Made by a program: the position numbers and the translations under genes. DNA of 64,000 nt from an uncultured Draconibacterium sp. Its GTDB lineage: Bacteria; Bacteroidota; Bacteroidia; Bacteroidales; Prolixibacteraceae. Below, one piece after another: positions 1-10,233 of the stretch. Location: the NCBI GenBank assembly GCA_947492175.1, contig CANLMQ010000015.1, positions 1-64,000 of the forward strand, given 5' to 3'. How positions within the stretch are numbered: the stretch's first letter is position 1; each line of letters starts with the position of its first letter. The notes under the pieces were generated by a model, which was not told the DNA's origin, did not search any database, and saw only the letters and a program-made list of their open reading frames with translations.

Positions 1-103
1 AAAATCAAAGAACGCCTGTATCTTGTTTATATTTAATTAATTATACAATGTTTTTAAAAGTTAACGCATCACTACTATAAAAGGTAAATAAATAACAAAA
101 GAT

Positions 104-1279
104 ATGGAGTGGAGTTTTGAAGAAAGGTTAAATGCACTAAACAAGTCATATAATAATCTGGTATCCCTTAAAAATATTCCTGTTCTTCCGGGCAACGGAA
201 CTTTTAACAGGTACCAAAATCCGGTGTTAACGGCAGAGCATGTTCCTTTAAGCTGGCGGTACGACCTGAATAAATCGACAAATCCATATTTAATGGAACG
301 GATTGGCGTAAATGCTGTTTTTAATGCCGGTGCTATAAAATTTAATGGAAAATATGTACTGGTTGCACGTGTAGAAGGAGCCGACCGAAAGTCTTACTTT
401 GCTGTGGCCGAAAGTAACAATGGAATTGATGGATTCAGGTTTTGGGAAAAGCCGATAACTTTGCCACAGATCGATATTCCCGACACCAACGTTTACGATA
501 TGCGTTTAATTCAACACGAAGACGGCTGGATTTATGGAATTTTCTGCACTGAACGAAAAGATACTTCAGCACCGGCCGGAGATACAAGTACGGCTGTTGC
601 AAATGCTGGTATTGCGCGCACAAAAGATCTTGTGAATTGGGAACGCTTACCTGATTTGGTAAGTTATTCGGGCCAACAACGAAACGTGGTTCTACACCCC
701 GAATTTATTAATGGGAAGTACGCCTTGTACACGCGTCCTCAGGATGGTTTTATAGATGTTGGTGGTGGAGGAGGTATAGGCCTGGGATTTATTGATAACA
801 TGGAAAATCCGGAAGTCGGGGAGGAAACCATTATCAACGAAAAAAAATACCATACGGTTTATGAATTAAAAAATGGACTGGGACCTGCTCCCATTAAAAC
901 CGATTTGGGATGGTTGCATTTAGCTCATGGAGTACGAAATACGGCAGCAGGACTCCGTTATGTCCTTTACTTATTTATGACAGATAAAGATGACATTTCG
1001 AAAATAAAATACATGCCGGGAGGCTATTTTATGGCTCCTATTGAGGAGGAACGTGTTGGCGATGTGTCCAATGTTTTATTTTCAAACGGATGGATTAAAG
1101 ACGATAATGGAGCAGTGTATATTTATTATGCTTCATCTGACACGAGAATGCATGTGGCAGTTACTTCAGTTGAAAAATTAATCGATTTCGTAAAAAATAC
1201 GCCTCAGGATGATTTTCTTTCACATCTGTCGGTTCAAAAGATAAACCATTTGATTGATTCTAATAAAAGTTATATTTAG
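104..1279 (+). CDS. GH130 glycoside phosphorylase (4-O-beta-D-mannosyl-D-glucose phosphorylase type)
   Basis: A 391-residue protein without signal peptide, so cytoplasmic. It closely resembles the GH130 subfamily 1 enzymes of Bacteroides, which phosphorolyse mannosyl-glucose (made from mannobiose by an epimerase) to mannose 1-phosphate and glucose. Visible family hallmarks are NAGAIKFNGKYVLVARVEG near residue 75, NVYDMRL with D132 at the position of the proposed general acid, the SGQQRNVVLHPEF block, and the GLGPAPIKT and LAHGVRNTAAGLRYVLY blocks. The protein is full length. It is followed by about 310 bp without a gene and then a sigma factor that opens a different locus, so it is probably the last gene of a mannan operon lying to the left. 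Family assignment is very sure; the exact acceptor specificity rests on remembered similarity. Confidence 0.93.
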   Translation: MEWSFEERLNALNKSYNNLVSLKNIPVLPGNGTFNRYQNPVLTAEHVPLSWRYDLNKSTNPYLMERIGVNAVFNAGAIKFNGKYVLVARVEGADRKSYFAVAESNNGIDGFRFWEKPITLPQIDIPDTNVYDMRLIQHEDGWIYGIFCTERKDTSAPAGDTSTAVANAGIARTKDLVNWERLPDLVSYSGQQRNVVLHPEFINGKYALYTRPQDGFIDVGGGGGIGLGFIDNMENPEVGEETIINEKKYHTVYELKNGLGPAPIKTDLGWLHLAHGVRNTAAGLRYVLYLFMTDKDDISKIKYMPGGYFMAPIEEERVGDVSNVLFSNGWIKDDNGAVYIYYASSDTRMHVAVTSVEKLIDFVKNTPQDDFLSHLSVQKINHLIDSNKSYI

Positions 1280-1588
1280 CATCAGAATCACGATACCATT
1301 TAGGTAATTAATTTCTGAGCATGAAAGAAATAGAACTGTTAAGAAAGGAGAAATAGCAAGATTGTAAGTCGCATTTAATATGTAAAGCGCAAGGAAAACG
1401 CTCATGTAAAACCTAAACACAATAGTTTGTGTCATTTCTCCTCATTTTGCTGAAAGCTGGTGTTATCTGAAAATTCAAATAATGATGGAAGAAAAGGAAA
1501 GTTACTAATTCTGCTATTTCTTATTTTTTTTACCATTTTTGCAAGACTTTATAAAAAATGAATAGTATTAAAATAGTACCTTACTTTT
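1280..1588. other. Intergenic gap between GH130 and PUL A
   Basis: About 309 bp with no supportable gene. It holds a widely spaced inverted repeat, AGGAGAAAT near 1344 and ATTTCTCCT near 1433, which could form a long-loop hairpin. The region just before 1589 is very AT-rich, as expected of a promoter, but I see no clean TAnnTTTG box. Short open frames here have no good start or family resemblance. Confidence 0.5.
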
Positions 1589-2203
1589 TTGGAGCAAAAC
1601 GAAAACATAAAACAACTTGTTAAACGTATTTCGTATGAAGGAGATGAACGTGCTTTCAAACAATTTTTTGAATTGTTTGCCGGGCGTCTTTATCAATTTT
1701 CATTTTCGTTTATAAAGGATAAAGCAGTAGCAGAAGAAGCGGTTTCAGATGTTTTTTTTAAAGTTTGGCTGAATCGTTCAGAGCTAATTAATATTCAGAA
1801 TATTAAAGCATACCTGTTTAAAGCAACCTATCATACTTCGCTGAATTATCTAAATGAGATAAACCGCAAAAAAGCGATATCTCTGGAAGATGTGGAGGTG
1901 GATTTAGGCATCGATTTGCTTTGCCCCGAAACCGAGTTAATCAATCAGGAGTTAAAAGAACTGATTGAAGGAGCTATTGAAAGCCTGCCACATCGTTGCA
2001 AACTTATCTACAAGATGGCTAAGGTTGAACAAATGAAATACAAGGAGATAGGAGAATTGCTCGAAATCTCGGTAAAAACAATAAATCACCAACTTTCAAT
2101 TGCCATAAAAAAAATTGGAGAGACAATAAAAAAATACTTGCAAGAACAGGGAGGCGACGATAATTTTATTGTGCTTTTTCAATTGATTATTCCCGGCAAA
2201 TAA
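1589..2203 (+). CDS. ECF sigma-70 factor of PUL A
   Basis: A 204-residue RpoE-like sigma factor of the Bacteroidota PUL type. Region 2 (about residues 22-90) contains the FSFSFIKDKAVAEEAVSDVF helix pair, and region 4 (about 128-180) contains LPHRCKLIYKMAKVEQMKYK followed by an HTH, EIGELLEISVKTINHQL. The only start in this frame after the upstream TAG at 1574 is TTG at 1589, so translation is probably weak. The last residues form a short hydrophobic tail (FIVLFQLIIPG), a feature shared with the other two sigma factors here. It stands 80 bp ahead of its partner fecR gene and should direct transcription of the susC/susD operon when FecR relays a signal from the outer-membrane transporter. Confidence 0.92.
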   Translation: MEQNENIKQLVKRISYEGDERAFKQFFELFAGRLYQFSFSFIKDKAVAEEAVSDVFFKVWLNRSELINIQNIKAYLFKATYHTSLNYLNEINRKKAISLEDVEVDLGIDLLCPETELINQELKELIEGAIESLPHRCKLIYKMAKVEQMKYKEIGELLEISVKTINHQLSIAIKKIGETIKKYLQEQGGDDNFIVLFQLIIPGK

Positions 2204-2283
2204 AAAAAAATCAACTTTTTTCATTTTTCTTTTAGGACATTTTTAAAATGCTCCTGTCATAGTAGATATAAGCAATAAAACTG

Positions 2284-3282
2284 ATGGATAACAATACCAT
2301 TTGGAAAAATATTACAAATAAAATTACCGGTGAATACAGCGACGCCGATGAAAAGGCTGTACAGGAGTGGATAGGCAGTGACAAAGAAAACAAAAAGATT
2401 TTCGATCGTTTATTTCAAATCTGGCAATACAATCCAAAACAGATTCACGATAATTCAGCGCTGTATCACAAATTTAAAAATCGTAAAAATCAATTTGAAA
2501 ACAGAAAAACTGTAAGGCCGTTTGTTTATTATGCACTTCGGATTTCCGCAGTTTTATTTTTTCTAATTTCTTTAGTATTTACAACCAGTTATTTATATCA
2601 GTCAGCAAACAATGAACTGGTTTATCAGCAAATTTCAGTTCCCAAAGGAAGTCGTTCATCATTTAACCTGCCCGATGGAACTAAAGTTTGGTTATCAAAT
2701 AACTCAGTAATTTCTTTCCCATCGAAGTTTACAGGTAACACAAGGGAACTTGAACTTGAAGGCGAAGCCTATTTTGAAGTAACTCATAATAAGAAAAAGC
2801 CGTTTATAGTAAATATTGGTACTAATCGTATAAAGGTTTTAGGAACCCGTTTTTCGGTAACTGCATATCCTGATGATAACGAAGTGCGGGCTGATTTGGT
2901 AGAAGGGAAAATTCAATTCGATATCAGAAATAAAGAAGATGGTTTTAATTCATACTTGGTTAAACCATCGCATAGTTTAGTGTTAGATCAATCATCCGGG
3001 AGAGTATATGAGGCAGAAGTCCCGGATGGTTTTTATGACTACTGGCACAAAGGAATTTATGAATTCAGGAACGAAACACTGGAAGATCTTGCGGTAAGAA
3101 TTGACCGAATATATAATACGCAAGTTATTTTTCAGGATGAGGTATTAAAATCGAAGAGATTTAGTGGCACGATTAGCATTGACGATAACATTTTTACGTT
3201 TATTGAAGCCGTAAAAAGCACATCAATAGAACCAATTGATTACAAATACGAAAAAAATAAGTTATACATCAAACTAAATTAA
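2284..3282 (+). CDS. FecR-type anti-sigma factor of PUL A
   Basis: A 332-residue single-pass inner-membrane protein. The first ~80 residues are the cytoplasmic sigma-binding part. One membrane segment lies at about 84-106 (ALRISAVLFFLISLVFTTSY). The periplasmic FecR domain follows, with PKGSRSSFNLPDGTKVWLSN and ELELEGEAYFEV, then a C-terminal DUF4974/STN-contacting domain (YEFRNETLEDLAVRIDRIY). Its role is to hold the sigma factor encoded just upstream until the STN domain of the SusC encoded downstream signals. It is followed by a structured leader rather than directly by susC. Assignment is firm from domain order and neighbours. Confidence 0.93.
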   Translation: MDNNTIWKNITNKITGEYSDADEKAVQEWIGSDKENKKIFDRLFQIWQYNPKQIHDNSALYHKFKNRKNQFENRKTVRPFVYYALRISAVLFFLISLVFTTSYLYQSANNELVYQQISVPKGSRSSFNLPDGTKVWLSNNSVISFPSKFTGNTRELELEGEAYFEVTHNKKKPFIVNIGTNRIKVLGTRFSVTAYPDDNEVRADLVEGKIQFDIRNKEDGFNSYLVKPSHSLVLDQSSGRVYEAEVPDGFYDYWHKGIYEFRNETLEDLAVRIDRIYNTQVIFQDEVLKSKRFSGTISIDDNIFTFIEAVKSTSIEPIDYKYEKNKLYIKLN

Positions 3283-3320
3283 CCGGATTGCCTATGTAGA
3301 AAAACTATGAACTAAAAAAA

Positions 3321-3430
3321 GCGGAAAATGCGCCAACATTTCCCGCCTGTTACAGAAATTTTCATTTCCGAAATATTAAAAACATATAGCCGGCATAAGG
3401 CTATAGTCTAAAACTTAACATTACAAATGT
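3321..3430 (+). promoter_or_regulatory. Structured leader of susC-A: CGCCAA-loop hairpin plus second hairpin
   Basis: The first hairpin is 3321-3346: a 10-bp stem with one mismatch (GCGGAAAATG against CATTTCCCGC) and loop CGCCAA. The second is 3385-3405: TATAGCC against GGCTATA. The stretch CTTAACATTACAAA then precedes the start codon at 3431. The same arrangement occurs before the other two susC genes (18666-18742 and 36145-36238), with the loop invariant and the stem sequences changed but still paired. No T-tract follows, so it is not an ordinary terminator. Probable role: post-transcriptional control of susC, or an RNA-binding or small-RNA target. Function is unknown. Confidence 0.7.
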
Positions 3431-6400
3431 ATGAAAAAAAACAGACTGCATTGTGAGAGATGTATAATCTCTCCATTGAAAAAATTATTGCTTATGGCAA
3501 AACTAACAACACTATTTATTCTTATCAGCTTTTTGCAAATTTCAGCCAATAGTTATTCGCAAACCGGAAAGCTGAATTTGAAAATGAAGAATGCCACATT
3601 GCTTGAGGTTTTCGACGAGATCGAAGAACTCAGCCAATATCGTTTCTTTTACGATAATGAACAGGTGGATTTAACGAAAAAGGTTACTGTAAAAGTTGAA
3701 GATCGTGAGATCGCAGATGTTCTTACAGAAATATTTGAAGGAACAGACTTAACCTGGAAAGAAAAGGATCGTTTAATTCTTATTCGTTCAAAAAGTAACA
3801 GTTCGTCTGTAATTCCGGCCAAACAAGGTGAGGTTACAGGAAAAGTTACCGATGAAAATGGTGAACCTCTTCCGGGTGTTACCATCGTAATAAAAGGAAC
3901 TTCCAGCGGGACAGTTACCAATTTCGACGGAAACTATACAATTGCCAACGTTGCCTCCGGTGATGTTTTGCTTTTCTCTTTTGTGGGAATGGTAAGCCAG
4001 GAAATATCTGTTAGTAACCAAAGTACCATTAATGTTGCCATGAAAACAGATGCTATTGGCATTGAGGAAGTGGTAGCTATTGGTTATGGAACACAAAAGA
4101 AAGTAAATTTAACCGGTGCAATCTCAAATGTAACTGCCAAAGAATTGGATGCACGTCCGATTACCAATATGTCGAATGCACTTTCGGGATTGGCAACTGG
4201 TGTTTACGTAGCACAAGGTGATGCTCAGCCAGGTAAAGACGGAGCTACTATCCGTATTCGCGGTGTTGGAACTTTAAACGATTCTAATCCGCTGGTTTTG
4301 ATTGATGGAATCGAGTCGTCGATGAGCGATATCAACCCAAATGATGTGGAGAGTATTTCAGTATTGAAAGATGCAGCTTCTTCTGCTATCTATGGTTCAA
4401 GGGCTGCAAACGGAGTAATCCTCATCACTTCTAAAAAAGGTGATGTGGGAACACTAAAAGTAACTTACAGCGGATATTACGGAGTACAGTCGGTTACCAA
4501 GAAAAAAGACTACGTAACTGATTTTGCTACCTATATGGAATTAGGTAACGAAGCTTATGCCAATGTAGGTATGGCACCTCTTTTTGCTCAGTCGGAAATT
4601 GACTTATGGAAAAGCTCAAACGATCCGGTTTTAACTCCAAATGTTGATTGGGTTGACATATGGTTTGGTGATGCTGCTGCCTTGCATTCTCATCACCTGG
4701 GATTTTCAGGCGGTACTGAAAAAACTCGATACAATTTTTCTGTTGGTTACCTTGATCAAAAAGGTATTACGCCAGACACATGGGCTAAACGTTACAACTT
4801 CCGTATGAACTGGGAAGGATCAGTTTTAGACAACCTGAAAGTAGGTACTAATATGTCTGGTTCGTGGAAAGATTTGGAAGACCTTGACTGGGCCGAGATT
4901 TTTCATCAAATGCCGGGAATCCCATACGAGCGCAACGATGACGGACGTTATGGTTATGCTCAGGCATTGGGAGCCGGAACAGTAAACAATCCAAGGGCTC
5001 AGTGGGAAAGTCGTAATGATTTCGAACGTCAGATACGTTTCCTTGGTAAATTTTATGTGAACTGGGAAATTATCGACGGACTTACATTTTCTGAAAACGT
5101 GGCAATTAACTACAATAATTTGCTCAACCGTACTTTCCAGGGAGAAGCTGAACTTTGGAACTTTAGTGAAAATATGGTAATGCGTAAGCTTGGTAATCCG
5201 GAAACTGCTAACAACAGCAACAACGAAAATTTTACCGTTACCAATTATACAACTTTAAACTATTCTACATCATTTGCTGATTCTCATAATCTGAATGTAT
5301 TGGCAGGGTACAGTTACGAAGACTACCGTCTTGACCAGTTTGGTGCAAGTATCAAGGAATTCCATAATAATGAATTGCAGGTGTTAAATGCCGGTTTGGA
5401 AGATCCACAAGTAAGTGGTACTGCAAGCGAATGGACATTAATGTCGGGATTTGGACGTTTAAATTATGACTATAAAGGGAAATACCTGTTTGAAGCTAAC
5501 ATTCGTTACGATGGTTCTTCGCGTTTTAATCAAGGAAAAAAATGGGGTGCGTTCCCATCATTCTCTGCAGGATGGCGCATGACAGAAGAAGAATTTATGA
5601 GCGATATAGCTTGGTTAGATAATCTGAAACTTCGCGCATCTTGGGGAAAACTGGGGAACCAGAATATTTTATTAGGTGGATATCAGAACTATTATCCTTA
5701 CCAAACAGTATATACGCTCGGACAAAACTATACTATGGGTGGTTCTGTAACATCGGGTATTGCATCTACAGCGGTTGTTAATTCCGACATTGAATGGGAA
5801 AGTACAACTACAACAAACATTGGTGTTGATGCAACTTTATTCGGGAAGTTGAATGTAACTGCCGAATATTATAACCGCTTAACCGATGGTATTCTTATCG
5901 GAATGCAGATACCAAAAACAATGGGTAATAAAACCAATCCGGTGGTAAACCTTGCCGAGGTACAAAACTACGGATGGGAATTAAGCGCCAATTACCAGGA
6001 CAATTTAGGTGACCTGAAATACTCACTGGGTTTTAACATTAGTAACGTAAACAACGAAGTTACCAAATATCAGGGAGAAGTACGTTCAGGTGGTAGTTTT
6101 GTAATCTGGGAAGGACATTCTTTCCGCTCAATGTATGGTTATGTTTGCGAAGGAATCATCCGTACTCAGGAAGAACTGGATGATTTAAATGCAAAGGCCA
6201 AAGAATTGTCGGGTAACGACAAGGCATACTTTATTACCAATAAAACCCGCCCGGGTGATTTAAAATACAAAGACCTGGATGGAAACGGAGTAATCGACAG
6301 TAACGACCGTGAAATTATTGGTAATACCATTCCTAAATATACTTACGGTGTATCCTTGGGTTTAGAGTACAAAGGATTTGACTTTAATGCTCTATTACAG

Positions 6401-6829
6401 GGAGTTGCCGGCCGCGATTCATACCTTGATGGCGTTGGTATTTTCCCAATGGGAATTAACGGTGACCGGGGACAAATTCCAACCGAATGGGTAACTGATC
6501 GTTTTATCCCTGAAGATCCATCAACATGGGAAACAGCTACTTTACCTCGTATCGTGAATATTGGAAGTCACCAGGATAATTATAAGTTCTCAACTTTCTG
6601 GAAACAGGATGCTTCATTCCTGCGTGTTAAATCTGTACAGCTGGGATATAATGTACCTAATACAAAAGCATTTGGAGTTGACAGAATACGTGTATACGTA
6701 AGCGGCGAAAACCTGCTTACCTTCACCAATTTCGAAGGATACGATCCTGAAAGAGGTCAGACAGCTACAAGTATTACGCAATATCCGTTGCAGAAAACAA
6801 TTTCAATGGGTGCACAAATCACATTTTAA
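3431..6829 (+). CDS. SusC-family TonB-dependent outer-membrane transporter (with STN domain), PUL A
   Basis: An 1132-residue protein. In order: signal peptide (to about residue 44, ending SANSYSQ), STN signalling domain (about 46-121), carboxypeptidase-regulatory-like domain starting EVTGKVTDENGEPLPGVT (about 133-205), plug domain opening at IEEVVAIGYGTQKK (about 212), then the barrel ending in MGAQITF. The STN domain is what FecR/sigma-coupled transporters use to signal inward. The late loop DLDGNGVIDSNDREIIG is the usual calcium-like loop of SusC proteins. It imports oligosaccharides captured with the SusD encoded 18 bp downstream. The substrate cannot be read from the sequence, but linked genes point to a sulfated uronic-acid glycan. 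Confidence 0.96.
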   Translation: MKKNRLHCERCIISPLKKLLLMAKLTTLFILISFLQISANSYSQTGKLNLKMKNATLLEVFDEIEELSQYRFFYDNEQVDLTKKVTVKVEDREIADVLTEIFEGTDLTWKEKDRLILIRSKSNSSSVIPAKQGEVTGKVTDENGEPLPGVTIVIKGTSSGTVTNFDGNYTIANVASGDVLLFSFVGMVSQEISVSNQSTINVAMKTDAIGIEEVVAIGYGTQKKVNLTGAISNVTAKELDARPITNMSNALSGLATGVYVAQGDAQPGKDGATIRIRGVGTLNDSNPLVLIDGIESSMSDINPNDVESISVLKDAASSAIYGSRAANGVILITSKKGDVGTLKVTYSGYYGVQSVTKKKDYVTDFATYMELGNEAYANVGMAPLFAQSEIDLWKSSNDPVLTPNVDWVDIWFGDAAALHSHHLGFSGGTEKTRYNFSVGYLDQKGITPDTWAKRYNFRMNWEGSVLDNLKVGTNMSGSWKDLEDLDWAEIFHQMPGIPYERNDDGRYGYAQALGAGTVNNPRAQWESRNDFERQIRFLGKFYVNWEIIDGLTFSENVAINYNNLLNRTFQGEAELWNFSENMVMRKLGNPETANNSNNENFTVTNYTTLNYSTSFADSHNLNVLAGYSYEDYRLDQFGASIKEFHNNELQVLNAGLEDPQVSGTASEWTLMSGFGRLNYDYKGKYLFEANIRYDGSSRFNQGKKWGAFPSFSAGWRMTEEEFMSDIAWLDNLKLRASWGKLGNQNILLGGYQNYYPYQTVYTLGQNYTMGGSVTSGIASTAVVNSDIEWESTTTTNIGVDATLFGKLNVTAEYYNRLTDGILIGMQIPKTMGNKTNPVVNLAEVQNYGWELSANYQDNLGDLKYSLGFNISNVNNEVTKYQGEVRSGGSFVIWEGHSFRSMYGYVCEGIIRTQEELDDLNAKAKELSGNDKAYFITNKTRPGDLKYKDLDGNGVIDSNDREIIGNTIPKYTYGVSLGLEYKGFDFNALLQGVAGRDSYLDGVGIFPMGINGDRGQIPTEWVTDRFIPEDPSTWETATLPRIVNIGSHQDNYKFSTFWKQDASFLRVKSVQLGYNVPNTKAFGVDRIRVYVSGENLLTFTNFEGYDPERGQTATSITQYPLQKTISMGAQITF

Positions 6830-6847
6830 TAACGGGAGGAAAAAATT

Positions 6848-8455
6848 ATGAAAATAAAGATATTGATATTTGCAGCTTTAGTAATGCTGTTTGCATCATG
6901 CGAAGATGCACTTGACAAGCAACCTCTGGATAAAATTTCAGAAGCTACTTTCTGGCTTTCACCTGCTGATGCCGAGGCTGGAATACAAGCCTGTTACGAT
7001 GCTTTGCAATGCGTTGGAACAAGTAAAAACCTGAGTTACGAACTTTGGGGATTAATGGATTGTTTTACTCCTTTGGCACATCCACGTGACGGAGGTAGAT
7101 TTCAAATTGCAAGCGGAACATTCGATCCCAACAACTCAGTGGTTAATGAAGTATGGTCATCGGCTTACAGAGGAGTTGTTCGTTGTAACGATTTTCTGAC
7201 GCATATCGACGATATTCCTTTTGCTGACAACGAATCAGAACGTAAAAGCCGTATGAAAGGAGAAGCTTCCTTTCTAAGGGCATTGTACTATTACCAGTTG
7301 ACAATGATTTTTGGTGATGTTCCGCTGATTCTTGAAATACAGGAAGTTTCGGAAGCAATGGTGGAACGCACACCTCAGGCTCAGGTAATTCAGGCTATTT
7401 ACGATGATTTGGAAGTAGCTCTTAATTCTCTTCCTGAAACCTATTCCGGAAGCGATATCGCTCGTGCATCTAAAGGAGCAGCTCTTACTTTAAAAACAAA
7501 AGTTCAGCTGTTGGAAGAAGACTTTGCCGGTGCAGCAGCCAGTGCAAAAGCAGTAATCGACAGTGATGTTTATGCTCTGCAGGATAATTTCCCTGATATA
7601 TTTAAGCTGCAGAATGAAAATAACTCAGAAGTGATTTTCGACATCCAGTTTATTTCGTTTGTGAAAGATGGTAACTGTTTCGATAAAATGTATGCAACCC
7701 GTGCACATTCAGCATGGGGATGGACCTGGATACACCCATCGTTGTGGTTGGTGGATAAATTCGAAAGAATTGAAGAAAATCCTGAATATACTATTGAAGA
7801 TGACCGTATCCAACCTGAAGTTTACAATTATTTCGAAGGCCGCGATCCACGTCTAGATTGGACAATCATTCGACCGGGAGCACATACTGTCGTTGAAAAA
7901 AATAAAGATGTACTTTATCCATACGGAGTTACAGGATACACACACAGCCGTACAGGTATGACTGTTCGCAAAACAATTATTGAAGGCGATGGTGGTATTG
8001 CTTATGACTCGCCAAACAACTGGATTCTTTTCCGTTTAGCTGACGTGTTATTGATGTATGCTGAAGCAAAAACAGAAACTTTAAATGGAACTATTACAGA
8101 TGCTTCGGTTTACGATGCAATTAATGAAGTACGCGAAAGAGCATCTGATAAATTACCATTATACGAGATTGGTTCGCTGACAAAAGAAGAAATGCTGGAG
8201 AATATCCGCAACGAGAGTATTCGCGAATTGGCTTTGGAAGGCTGGTTGTATCCACGCTTTAAACGTTGGGATATGCTGAAACTGAATGATGGTTTTAAAG
8301 TGATGGGAATGAAAACAAATGGTGACATTTGTACGTTTGCAGATTCTCCTATACTTACGTGCCAGTATTTCGACTACCACAAATGGTGGCCTATTCCACA
8401 ACAGGAAAGAGAAATCAATCCAAATCTGACACAAAATTCGGGTTATCCTGAATAA
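6848..8455 (+). CDS. SusD/RagB-family surface glycan-binding lipoprotein, PUL A
   Basis: A 535-residue lipoprotein: signal peptide with lipobox ending FASC, then EDALDKQP at the mature N-terminus, a typical SusD opening. The TPR-like helices and the C-terminal SusD half are present, including RLADVLLMYAEAKTE, the NEVRERA segment, IRELALEGWLYPRFKRWDML and the closing WWPIPQQEREINPNL. It caps the SusC encoded immediately upstream and delivers glycans to it. A strong hairpin 26 bp downstream ends the sigma/FecR/SusC/SusD unit, so the degradative genes that follow probably have their own transcript. Confidence 0.96.
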   Translation: MKIKILIFAALVMLFASCEDALDKQPLDKISEATFWLSPADAEAGIQACYDALQCVGTSKNLSYELWGLMDCFTPLAHPRDGGRFQIASGTFDPNNSVVNEVWSSAYRGVVRCNDFLTHIDDIPFADNESERKSRMKGEASFLRALYYYQLTMIFGDVPLILEIQEVSEAMVERTPQAQVIQAIYDDLEVALNSLPETYSGSDIARASKGAALTLKTKVQLLEEDFAGAAASAKAVIDSDVYALQDNFPDIFKLQNENNSEVIFDIQFISFVKDGNCFDKMYATRAHSAWGWTWIHPSLWLVDKFERIEENPEYTIEDDRIQPEVYNYFEGRDPRLDWTIIRPGAHTVVEKNKDVLYPYGVTGYTHSRTGMTVRKTIIEGDGGIAYDSPNNWILFRLADVLLMYAEAKTETLNGTITDASVYDAINEVRERASDKLPLYEIGSLTKEEMLENIRNESIRELALEGWLYPRFKRWDMLKLNDGFKVMGMKTNGDICTFADSPILTCQYFDYHKWWPIPQQEREINPNLTQNSGYPE

Positions 8456-8480
8456 GTATGTCAGTTAGAACAAAATAATA

Positions 8481-8506
8481 GAAAGGCTTCCTTCGGGAAG
8501 CCTTTC
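8481..8506 (+). terminator. Hairpin terminator after susD-A
   Basis: A perfect 11-bp stem, GAAAGGCTTCC against GGAAGCCTTTC, closed by the stable tetraloop TTCG. The T-run afterwards is weak (GTTAGCTT), so termination may be partial, reducing rather than stopping read-through into the GH16 gene. Confidence 0.7.
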
Positions 8507-8628
8507 GTTAGCTTAAATATCATCTTATATTCAGCTAAACAACCATCTGTTAAAATCAGTCTTTCTTAAAGGGAAATTGTAACCTTTGTCTTTTTTATCA
8601 GTTGTTCAATAGAAATAAACTTTAAATT

Positions 8629-10233
8629 ATGAAGTATTGCGTTTTGTTTGTTTTTCTTCTTGGAAGTGTCAGATTATTAGCACAATTACCTCCGGGAGAC
8701 TGGTCACTGGTATGGCACGATGAATTTGATGGTAATATTGTAGACGAAACGAAATGGGCATTCAGGGGCGAAGGATACAGAACTACACGAAACCATAATG
8801 GTTATCAGATTTACTGGCGTTATGAAGATGACAATGTTACCCAAACAAATGGTAACCTTGTTCTAGCCAATACCCGAATAACAACCAGTGTTGATACTGT
8901 ACTAGCCGCTGCTGTGTCTTCCATCAACCTTTTTGAAAGAAAATATGGATATTACGAAGCATCGATAAAAACAGCACCTACCGCCGATGGATGCCATACT
9001 GCTTTTTGGCTGCAAAGCAAAACAATGGGAAATATTGGCAATGGCGGAAGTGACGGCGCTGAAGTTGATATTCTGGAATCAGCTTTTATAACCGACAAAT
9101 ATAATATTGCCATACATTGGGATGGATATGGTGCAGATCATAAAAGCTGGGCACAAAGTGCCGGCGGTTCTGTACACGATGAAAATTATCACACATATGG
9201 CCTTGAATGGGGGCCGGGCTACTATAGATTCTATTTCGATGGGAACCTGAAATCAACTTATACCGGTGCAGGTGTTTCTGATGCACTTGAATATATAATT
9301 TTATCAACCGGAGCAAGCTGGGGCGATGGTAACGCCCATACCGGTTCATTTCCCAATGCCGCATACGTTGATTATGTTCGCGTGTATGAAGGAGTTGGTT
9401 TACCTGTTGAAAATACGGATACAGCTATGACGATTCTTCCAACGGAAGACAGTTATATATATGGCGCTGACGAAAGTACAGGGAAAAGCCATGGAAACGA
9501 AACTAAAATAATTGTAAAGGAAGGTCTTACAACTCCCTATGTTCGTCGCGGTTATTTTAAATTCGATTTAAGCCCGATAACCGGTAATATCAAATCGGCC
9601 AAACTTCAACTAAAAGTTCAGAGTTCGAATACAGAAGCTGAAGCTGTTAATTTCGATCTAAAATATGTAAGCAATGACACCTGGCAAGAAGAAACTTTGT
9701 CCTGGAGTAACCGTCCTTCTGTTGGTTCTATTATTGCAAGTGCGCTCGGTAAGGCTTCCGGCGAAATTATGGAATGGGATGTAACTGACCGGGTTAAAAG
9801 TGAACTGACAGATGGTACAATGTCGCTGCAGCTAAATTCGGCAACAGCAGGAGGAGCAAGCTTAACCTTTTACAGCAAAGAAGAAAGTAATACGCAGGAT
9901 CAACCTAAGCTGCTTATTGAATACGAATCTTCAGAGGAGCCAACATCCAGCAACCAAATAACGGGAGAAGACTCCGGCGGTAGTTTTAATTTTTATCCCA
10001 ATCCGGTAAAGGATGTGCTGAATATAAACTACAATTCAAAAGATAATTCTGAGATAGCTATTTCTATTCTTGATGCATCAGGAAGTAAAAAGATGAGGTG
10101 GATTTCCAGTGTATCTCCCGGAGAAAATCATGTGACTGTTAACCTGGGAAATCGCTTTGTTTCAGGCTTGTATTTTCTACAAATACATAATGGGAAAGAA
10201 ATTAGTATACAAAAAATGTTGATTCAAAAGTAA
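8629..10233 (+). CDS. Secreted GH16 endo-glycanase with CBM96-like (DNRLRE) module and T9SS tail
   Basis: A 534-residue secreted enzyme: signal peptide (about 1-19), GH16 catalytic domain (about 22-255), a CBM96/DNRLRE-like beta-sandwich (about 263-438) and a T9SS type A sorting domain (about 450-534, FNFYPNPVKDVLNI to IQKMLIQK). The catalytic signature is EVDILE at 145-150, the ExDxxE beta-bulge form with E145 as nucleophile and E150 as acid/base, as in laminarinases, agarases and related galactanases. It should cut an internal beta-linkage at the cell surface. DNRLRE modules of the CBM96 family include alginate binders, which would fit a uronic-acid target. The substrate is not decidable here. 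The gene lies downstream of the susD terminator and upstream of a lyase. Confidence 0.9.
   Translation: MKYCVLFVFLLGSVRLLAQLPPGDWSLVWHDEFDGNIVDETKWAFRGEGYRTTRNHNGYQIYWRYEDDNVTQTNGNLVLANTRITTSVDTVLAAAVSSINLFERKYGYYEASIKTAPTADGCHTAFWLQSKTMGNIGNGGSDGAEVDILESAFITDKYNIAIHWDGYGADHKSWAQSAGGSVHDENYHTYGLEWGPGYYRFYFDGNLKSTYTGAGVSDALEYIILSTGASWGDGNAHTGSFPNAAYVDYVRVYEGVGLPVENTDTAMTILPTEDSYIYGADESTGKSHGNETKIIVKEGLTTPYVRRGYFKFDLSPITGNIKSAKLQLKVQSSNTEAEAVNFDLKYVSNDTWQEETLSWSNRPSVGSIIASALGKASGEIMEWDVTDRVKSELTDGTMSLQLNSATAGGASLTFYSKEESNTQDQPKLLIEYESSEEPTSSNQITGEDSGGSFNFYPNPVKDVLNINYNSKDNSEIAISILDASGSKKMRWISSVSPGENHVTVNLGNRFVSGLYFLQIHNGKEISIQKMLIQK

Noticed and set aside
1220..1435. 71-codon minus-strand open frame at the end of GH130
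   Set aside because: It is hydrophobic by base composition only, overlaps the GH130 3' end, and has no recognisable domain.
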